Source of the DNA: Lacrimispora indolis DSM 755
Lineage (GTDB): Bacteria > Bacillota > Clostridia > Lachnospirales > Lachnospiraceae
NCBI RefSeq assembly: GCF_000526995.1
Contig: NZ_AZUI01000001.1
Coordinates: forward strand, 4,382,001-4,446,000
Reading direction: 5' to 3'
DNA: 64,000 bases
The notes under the pieces were generated by a model, which had not been told where the DNA came from, searched no databases, and saw only the letters and a program-made list of their open reading frames with translations. Position numbers and translations under genes: made by a program. Below are positions 59,843 to 64,000 of this stretch, one piece after another. Each line of letters starts with the position of its first letter. The stretch's first letter is position 1.

Positions 59843-61381
59843 ATGGCAAAGACGATCATGATACAGGGGACCATGTCCAATGCTGGAAAAAGTCTGATTG
59901 CGGCCGGATTATGCCGGATCTTCAAGCAGGATGGCTACCGGGTGGCCCCTTTCAAATCCCAGAATATGGCCTTGAATTCCTATATTACGGAAGAGGGACT
60001 GGAAATGGGAAGGGCCCAGGCGGTCCAGGCGGAAGCGGCGGGAGTAAAGCCGGAGGCAGCCATGAATCCCATCCTCTTAAAGCCCACCAATGACATTGGG
60101 TCCCAGGTAATTGTAAACGGCATATCCATTGGAAATATGCCTGCCAGAGAGTATTTTGCATACAAGAAAACACTGGTGCCGGAGATCGAACGGGCATTCC
60201 ATAAGCTTTCAGAGGAATACGATATCATCGTCATAGAAGGAGCCGGAAGCCCGGCGGAGATCAATTTAAAGCAGGATGATATTGTAAACATGGGAATGGC
60301 AAAAATGGCGGAGGCTCCCGTACTCTTGGTGGGGGACATTGACCGGGGAGGCGTGTTTGCGCAGCTTTATGGAACCGTAATGCTTTTGGAACCTGATGAA
60401 AAAGCCTTGATAAAAGGTTTGATCGTCAATAAATTCCGCGGAGATAAAACCATTCTGGAACCGGGACTGGACATGATCGAAGAGCGGCTTTCCATCCCCG
60501 TGGCAGGTGTGGTTCCCTACATGGATGTGGATTTAGAAGATGAGGACAGCCTTGGAAATCATCTGGCAGGAACGGCCAGAACGGACCGGACCGCAGTGGA
60601 GATCGCTGTCATCCGGATGCCCAGAATCTCCAATTTCACGGATTTCCAGGTCTTTTTAAGCTTCCCCAGGGTGTGCCTGCGGTATGTGGACCGTGTATCT
60701 GATCTGGGAAATCCGGATATGGTCATTTTACCTGGAAGCAAAAATACTGTTGAAGACCTACTATGGCTGAGAGAAAGCGGCCTTGAGGCGGCCATCTTAA
60801 AGCTGAAAGCAAGGGAAATCCCCATATTTGGAATCTGCGGCGGTTTCCAGATGCTTGGAGAAACCATATCCGATCCCTTCCAGATGGAATCAGAAACGGC
60901 CGTCCCATCAGTACGGGGCATGGGACTTTTGCCGGTCCGCACGGTATTTGGAAAGGAAAAGACCAGGACAAGAGTGTCCGGCTCCTGCACCGCTGTGGGG
61001 GGAATATTTGAGGAGCTGTCAGGCATGGAGGTGGAAGGCTATGAGATCCACATGGGAGAAACCACCAGATCCGTGCCGCCCCTCGCCTATGTCATGGAAA
61101 GCCAGTCAGGCTCCCACCTGGCCAAAATGGATGGCTGCCAGAGGGGAAATGTATACGGCACCTATATCCACGGCTTCTTTGATAAGGAAGGGATTGCAAT
61201 GACCATTGTAAAATCCCTTGCAAAAAAGAAGGGAATTTCCATGGAACTGGATGACGGTTTTAATTATCAGGAATATAAGGAAGAACAATATAACCGGCTG
61301 GCCTCCCTGTTAAGGAACAGCCTTGACATGGAAAGGATTTATGGGATAATGTTCACGAAAGCAATGAGCAGTGAGAAATAG
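59843..61381 (+). CDS. cbiP: Cobyric acid synthase CbiP (glutamine-hydrolysing)
   Basis: The protein has 512 residues. The N-terminal ATPase domain has [12 protein letters not shown] (Lys16), [11 protein letters not shown] and [13 protein letters not shown]. The C-terminal glutamine amidotransferase has [11 protein letters not shown] with nucleophile Cys332, GYEIHMG and YIHGFFD. It amidates side chains b, d, e and g. It follows cobD by 4 bp. Two strong hairpins separate it from cbiC. Confidence 0.96.
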   Translation: MAKTIMIQGTMSNAGKSLIAAGLCRIFKQDGYRVAPFKSQNMALNSYITEEGLEMGRAQAVQAEAAGVKPEAAMNPILLKPTNDIGSQVIVNGISIGNMPAREYFAYKKTLVPEIERAFHKLSEEYDIIVIEGAGSPAEINLKQDDIVNMGMAKMAEAPVLLVGDIDRGGVFAQLYGTVMLLEPDEKALIKGLIVNKFRGDKTILEPGLDMIEERLSIPVAGVVPYMDVDLEDEDSLGNHLAGTARTDRTAVEIAVIRMPRISNFTDFQVFLSFPRVCLRYVDRVSDLGNPDMVILPGSKNTVEDLLWLRESGLEAAILKLKAREIPIFGICGGFQMLGETISDPFQMESETAVPSVRGMGLLPVRTVFGKEKTRTRVSGSCTAVGGIFEELSGMEVEGYEIHMGETTRSVPPLAYVMESQSGSHLAKMDGCQRGNVYGTYIHGFFDKEGIAMTIVKSLAKKKGISMELDDGFNYQEYKEEQYNRLASLLRNSLDMERIYGIMFTKAMSSEK

Positions 61382-61386
61382 GACAG

Positions 61387-61427
61387 GAGAAGATTTTCGT
61401 TGTGCCTGCACATAAGAAAATCTTCTC
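61387..61427 (+). repeat. Perfect inverted repeat after cbiP
   Basis: GAGAAGATTTTC (61387-61398) and GAAAATCTTCTC (61416-61427) are perfectly complementary 12-bp arms with a 17-nt loop, starting 6 nt after the cbiP stop. There is no T-run after it; it may stabilise the upstream message 3' end or pause transcription. Confidence 0.6.
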
Positions 61428-61443
61428 ATGGCCTATTTCATAG

Positions 61444-61487
61444 GGCGAATGCCCGTGAGCTGGCAAAACCGCAGGTTTTGCCAGCTC
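61444..61487 (+). repeat. Dispersed hairpin element with GGCGAATG box (copy 2)
   Basis: GGCGAATG (61444-61451) is followed by a perfect 14-bp stem with GCA triloop (61457-61487). Box and loop match the element at 12920-12953 while the stem sequence differs. It lies in the cbiP-cbiC gap. Confidence 0.55.
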
Positions 61488-61549
61488 CACTGCGGACTAA
61501 AACCGCCAAGAAACATCCTCTCTCCACAAACAAATGAAAGGAAGTACAA

Positions 61550-62194
61550 ATGAAAAGCAAAGAATCAGCGCTGGAACGGGTACTGCCCGAGGAAATAGAA
61601 AAGAGAAGTTTTGAACTCATAACCCTAGAACTCGGTGAAAAAGTCCTTAACCCAGAATACGACCCCATAATCAAACGGGTGATCCACACCACCGCCGATT
61701 TTGACTATGCGGACAATCTGATATTTTCCCCCCACGCCGTACTGGAAGGGATCAAGGCATTAAAAGAAGGTGTCCGGATCATCACTGACACCAACATGGG
61801 AATGGCCGGAATCAATAAAAAGGCCCTAAAACGCAACGGCTGCAGCGTCAGCTGTTTTATGGCCGATGAAGACGTTGCAGAATACGCAAAACTCCACCAG
61901 ACCACCCGGGCCTGTGCCAGCATGGATAAAGCGGCAGAGCTTTCGGAAGACTGTATATTTGCAGTAGGAAACGCTCCCACCGCCCTGGTCCGCCTATATG
62001 AGCTGATAAAAGAAGGGAAAATACACCCCAGACTGATCATCGGCGTTCCCGTAGGATTTGTCAATGTGGTCCAGTCAAAGGAAATGATCATGTCCCTTTC
62101 TGACATTCCCTTTATAGTGGCAAGGGGAAGAAAGGGAGGCAGCAATGTGGCAGCGGCAATTGTCAATGCCCTGCTTTATCAGATACAACGGTAA
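61550..62194 (+). CDS. cbiC: Cobalt-precorrin-8 methylmutase CbiC
   Basis: The protein has 214 residues. CbiC features are RVIHTTADFDYADN with catalytic His46, ITDTNMGMAGINK, FAVGNAPTAL, GVPVGFVNVVQSKE and RGRKGGSNVAAAIVNAL. It moves the C-11 methyl group to C-12. GAAAGGAAG precedes the ATG. It acts in ring synthesis, between the products of the first operon (cbiT and cbiA steps), yet is encoded at the end of the second. A 168-bp gap with two hairpins separates it from cbiP. Confidence 0.95.
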   Translation: MKSKESALERVLPEEIEKRSFELITLELGEKVLNPEYDPIIKRVIHTTADFDYADNLIFSPHAVLEGIKALKEGVRIITDTNMGMAGINKKALKRNGCSVSCFMADEDVAEYAKLHQTTRACASMDKAAELSEDCIFAVGNAPTALVRLYELIKEGKIHPRLIIGVPVGFVNVVQSKEMIMSLSDIPFIVARGRKGGSNVAAAIVNALLYQIQR

Positions 62195-62235
62195 CTTAGC
62201 ATACCCGACGGGATTTTTAAGAGGGGAAGAACAGC

Positions 62236-63852
62236 ATGGATTTATACAGCATAATTTTAGTGGATGACGAAGAAGAAGTGCGTAAAAGCATTATTAAGAA
62301 AATTGAATGGCAGGCAGCCGGATTCCGGGTGGTAGGGGATGCGGAAAACGGAGAGGATGCCATGGAAAAAATCGAAGTTTTAGAACCGGATGTGGTTTTA
62401 ACAGATATCCGGATGCCTTACATGGATGGCCTGGCCCTTGCGGAGAAGGTACGTCAGCGGTATCCTTCCATGAAGGTGGTGATCTTTTCCGGTTATGATG
62501 ATTTTGAATATGCCCAGAGAGCGATCAAGCTGAATGTGACGGAATACATTTTAAAACCTGTGAACGTGGAAGAACTGACCTCTATCCTAAAAAGGATCAA
62601 GGGAAATCTGGATCAGGAAATAGAAGAAAAAAGGAATTTAAGCCGCCTTCGGGAAAATTACCGGAAAAGCCTGCCAATCATCAGGGAGCAGTTTTTCAAT
62701 GACCTGGTGCACAAGAATCTCCCCGAGGAACTGGTGGAGCAAAAGCTTAAGGAATATGGCGTGCCCGTCATGGGGGCCAGAAAATGGATCATCGTTGCCA
62801 TTGATGTGGAAAAAGGAGATGTGAGGGAGACACTTTCCCTTCATAATGAAGAGGAGCTGATCCCCATTTCCGTCATGCAGATCGTAAGGGAAAAACTGGA
62901 AGGCTATTGCAGGTTCGCCCTTTTCCAGTCTGTTTCAGAGGCGGAAATGGTGGTGATCGTGGCTCTTGATGATGACAATTCCACCACAGGTCTGATCGAT
63001 GTGCTGGGAGATATCTGCAAGGAAACAAAGCGGATTCTGGAGGTTCCGGTCACCATGGGCATCGGCAAAAGCTTTAGGGAGCTGTCCGGTTTCCGGGAGG
63101 CTTACCAGTCCTCCATTGATGCTCTGGGCTATAAAGCCATAGCCGGAAGAGGAACCACCATTTACATCAATGATATGGAGCCGGTGGGTGTAGGCAAGCT
63201 GGAATTTGACAGCATAACAGAGGCAGATTTAATCTCAGCCATAAAATTCGGCCCAGACCAAAAGATCGAGGCAGCAGTTACCAGGATCATTGAAAAGATG
63301 GAATCCGCAAAGGTCCATTACCGCCAGCAGCAGGTTTATATGTTCGGCGTTTTAAACAGCGTCCTTCAGATGATGCAGCAGTATGATCTGGCTATTGAGG
63401 ATATTATGGGCGGGGAGCTAAAGGACATGGAAATCTTTGATAAGCTTAAGAAAAAAGAGGAATTCGGCCAGTGGCTTTTTAAAATTGCGGGGAAAATGAA
63501 TCAGTTCATTAACCAGGAGCGTGATATCACCACCCGCCAGGTGATCCAGGAAGCAAAGCAGTATATCATGGACCACTACCAGAATCCTGATTTATCTGTG
63601 GAGATGATATGCCGCCACCTTCACATGAGCCCGGCGTATTTTTCCACCATGTTCAAGAAAGAAACGGGACAGGCATACATCGCATATTTAACTGATGTCC
63701 GGTTGAATAAAGCGGTGGAGCTGCTCAACAAAACTGATGATAAGACCTATGTGGTGGCAGCAAAGGTAGGATATCAGGAGCAGAATTATTTCAGCTATGT
63801 ATTTAAGAAAAAGTTTGGAGTATCACCGACTAAATTCCGAGGAGCCAGGTAA
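62236..63852 (+). CDS. YesN-type AraC response regulator
   Basis: The protein has 538 residues. The receiver domain has ILVDDEEEVR and Asp57 in LTDIRMPYMDG, and ends with LKPVN. The central part (about 120-430) is typical for YesN, including a region with GIGKSFRELSGFREAYQSSIDAL. The AraC domain (about 435-535) has SPAYFSTMFKKETG and YQEQNYFSYVFKKKFGVSPTKFR. AGAGGGGAAG lies before the ATG. It follows cbiC by 41 bp but belongs to a new unit with the kinase that begins at 63903. Confidence 0.92.
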   Translation: MDLYSIILVDDEEEVRKSIIKKIEWQAAGFRVVGDAENGEDAMEKIEVLEPDVVLTDIRMPYMDGLALAEKVRQRYPSMKVVIFSGYDDFEYAQRAIKLNVTEYILKPVNVEELTSILKRIKGNLDQEIEEKRNLSRLRENYRKSLPIIREQFFNDLVHKNLPEELVEQKLKEYGVPVMGARKWIIVAIDVEKGDVRETLSLHNEEELIPISVMQIVREKLEGYCRFALFQSVSEAEMVVIVALDDDNSTTGLIDVLGDICKETKRILEVPVTMGIGKSFRELSGFREAYQSSIDALGYKAIAGRGTTIYINDMEPVGVGKLEFDSITEADLISAIKFGPDQKIEAAVTRIIEKMESAKVHYRQQQVYMFGVLNSVLQMMQQYDLAIEDIMGGELKDMEIFDKLKKKEEFGQWLFKIAGKMNQFINQERDITTRQVIQEAKQYIMDHYQNPDLSVEMICRHLHMSPAYFSTMFKKETGQAYIAYLTDVRLNKAVELLNKTDDKTYVVAAKVGYQEQNYFSYVFKKKFGVSPTKFRGAR

Positions 63853-63861
63853 AAGAAACAC

Positions 63862-63902
63862 CCTCCGGGTATCCCTTTACGTCCAAAAGGATAGACGATA
63901 AT
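63862..63902 (+). repeat. Small dispersed structured element (copy B)
   Basis: ACCC-tcc-GGGT, then CGTC-N10-GACG followed by GATAATA. The layout matches the element at 10846-10895, but the bases of the second stem differ and remain paired. It lies between the regulator gene and its kinase gene. Confidence 0.4.
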
Positions 63903-64000
63903 ATGGAAAGAAAGAATATCAGCATTCGTTATACTATTTTTGTATATTTTACCGTGACTGCTCTGGCAGCCAGTCTTTTGATCACTTTTTCCTTATACCA
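63903..64000 (+). CDS. N-terminal end of a sensor histidine kinase (partial, runs out of window)
   Basis: ATG 63903 opens a frame to the window edge encoding a basic start (MERKNISIRY) and a hydrophobic helix (about residues 11-32). This is the usual start of a YesM kinase placed after a YesN gene. An AGGATAG box precedes it. The kinase assignment comes from context and the helix only. Confidence 0.65.
   Translation, partial: MERKNISIRYTIFVYFTVTALAASLLITFSLY

Overview
The window reads as chromosome of a strictly anaerobic, spore-forming Firmicute, most likely Lachnospiraceae (Lacrimispora / Clostridium saccharolyticum type). The support is [FeFe]-hydrogenase maturation genes, an alpha/beta-type spore protein, anaerobic (cobalt-early) cobalamin genes, several YesM/YesN two-component pairs, strong AGGAGG ribosome binding sites with ATG, GTG and TTG starts, and a guanidine-IV-like leader in front of a MATE exporter. 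The genus is inferred; no rRNA or tRNA gene was seen.

Layout. 1-3.8 kb: the end of a Cys-rich gene, a PTS EIIC-like permease and two CobW-type GTPases. One GTPase carries a 5-copy His/Cys repeat; the other is fused to a TIGR03943/DUF1980-like tail. 3.8-6.7 kb: divergent cell-wall genes, a NodB-type polysaccharide deacetylase and a D-Ala-D-Ala carboxypeptidase. 6.8-10.4 kb: histidine kinase, AraC-type response regulator and a TRAP-type solute-binding protein with no permease, probably a three-part sensor. 10.5-13.2 kb: an envelope-stress-like operon pspC-padR-HAAS/DUF1700-DUF4097-pspC behind a consensus promoter covered by palindromes; a spore protein gene follows.

13.7-23.3 kb: first cobalamin operon, cbiD-L-F-G-H-JE-T-A-cobT-cobU. 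56.4-62.2 kb: second cobalamin operon, cobS-cobU-like-cbiB-cobD-cbiP-cbiC. Together they cover most of the route from the tetrapyrrole ring to cobalamin. Cobalt chelation, precursor synthesis and Co-adenosylation are not in the window. No cobalamin riboswitch precedes either operon.

The 33 kb between the two halves is accessory metabolism. 23.4-33.8 kb: YesN/YesM regulators, two sugar ABC permeases, and GH112 phosphorylase, GH88 unsaturated uronyl hydrolase and GH29 fucosidase; the matching binding protein follows at 33.9 kb. This looks like use of host glycans (mucin-type Gal-HexNAc or glycosaminoglycan fragments). 35.4-38.7 kb: two paralogous PHP-domain proteins around an organophosphate-type MFS transporter; one paralogue has lost metal ligands. 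38.7-42.5 kb: HD-domain protein, TM1266-type regulator, HydG and HydF. 42.5-44.1 kb: Na+-pump decarboxylase beta subunit and a tiny gamma-like subunit behind an unassigned terminated leader. 44.2-46.0 kb: MATE exporter and an araC remnant. 46.1-56.3 kb: YesM/YesN pair, LplB/YtcP-type ABC transporter, Cys-type sulfatase and GH2 enzyme. Shared direct repeats 21 bp apart in front of both the kinase and the binding protein suggest the operator of that regulator. The window ends in a fourth YesN regulator and the first codons of its kinase.
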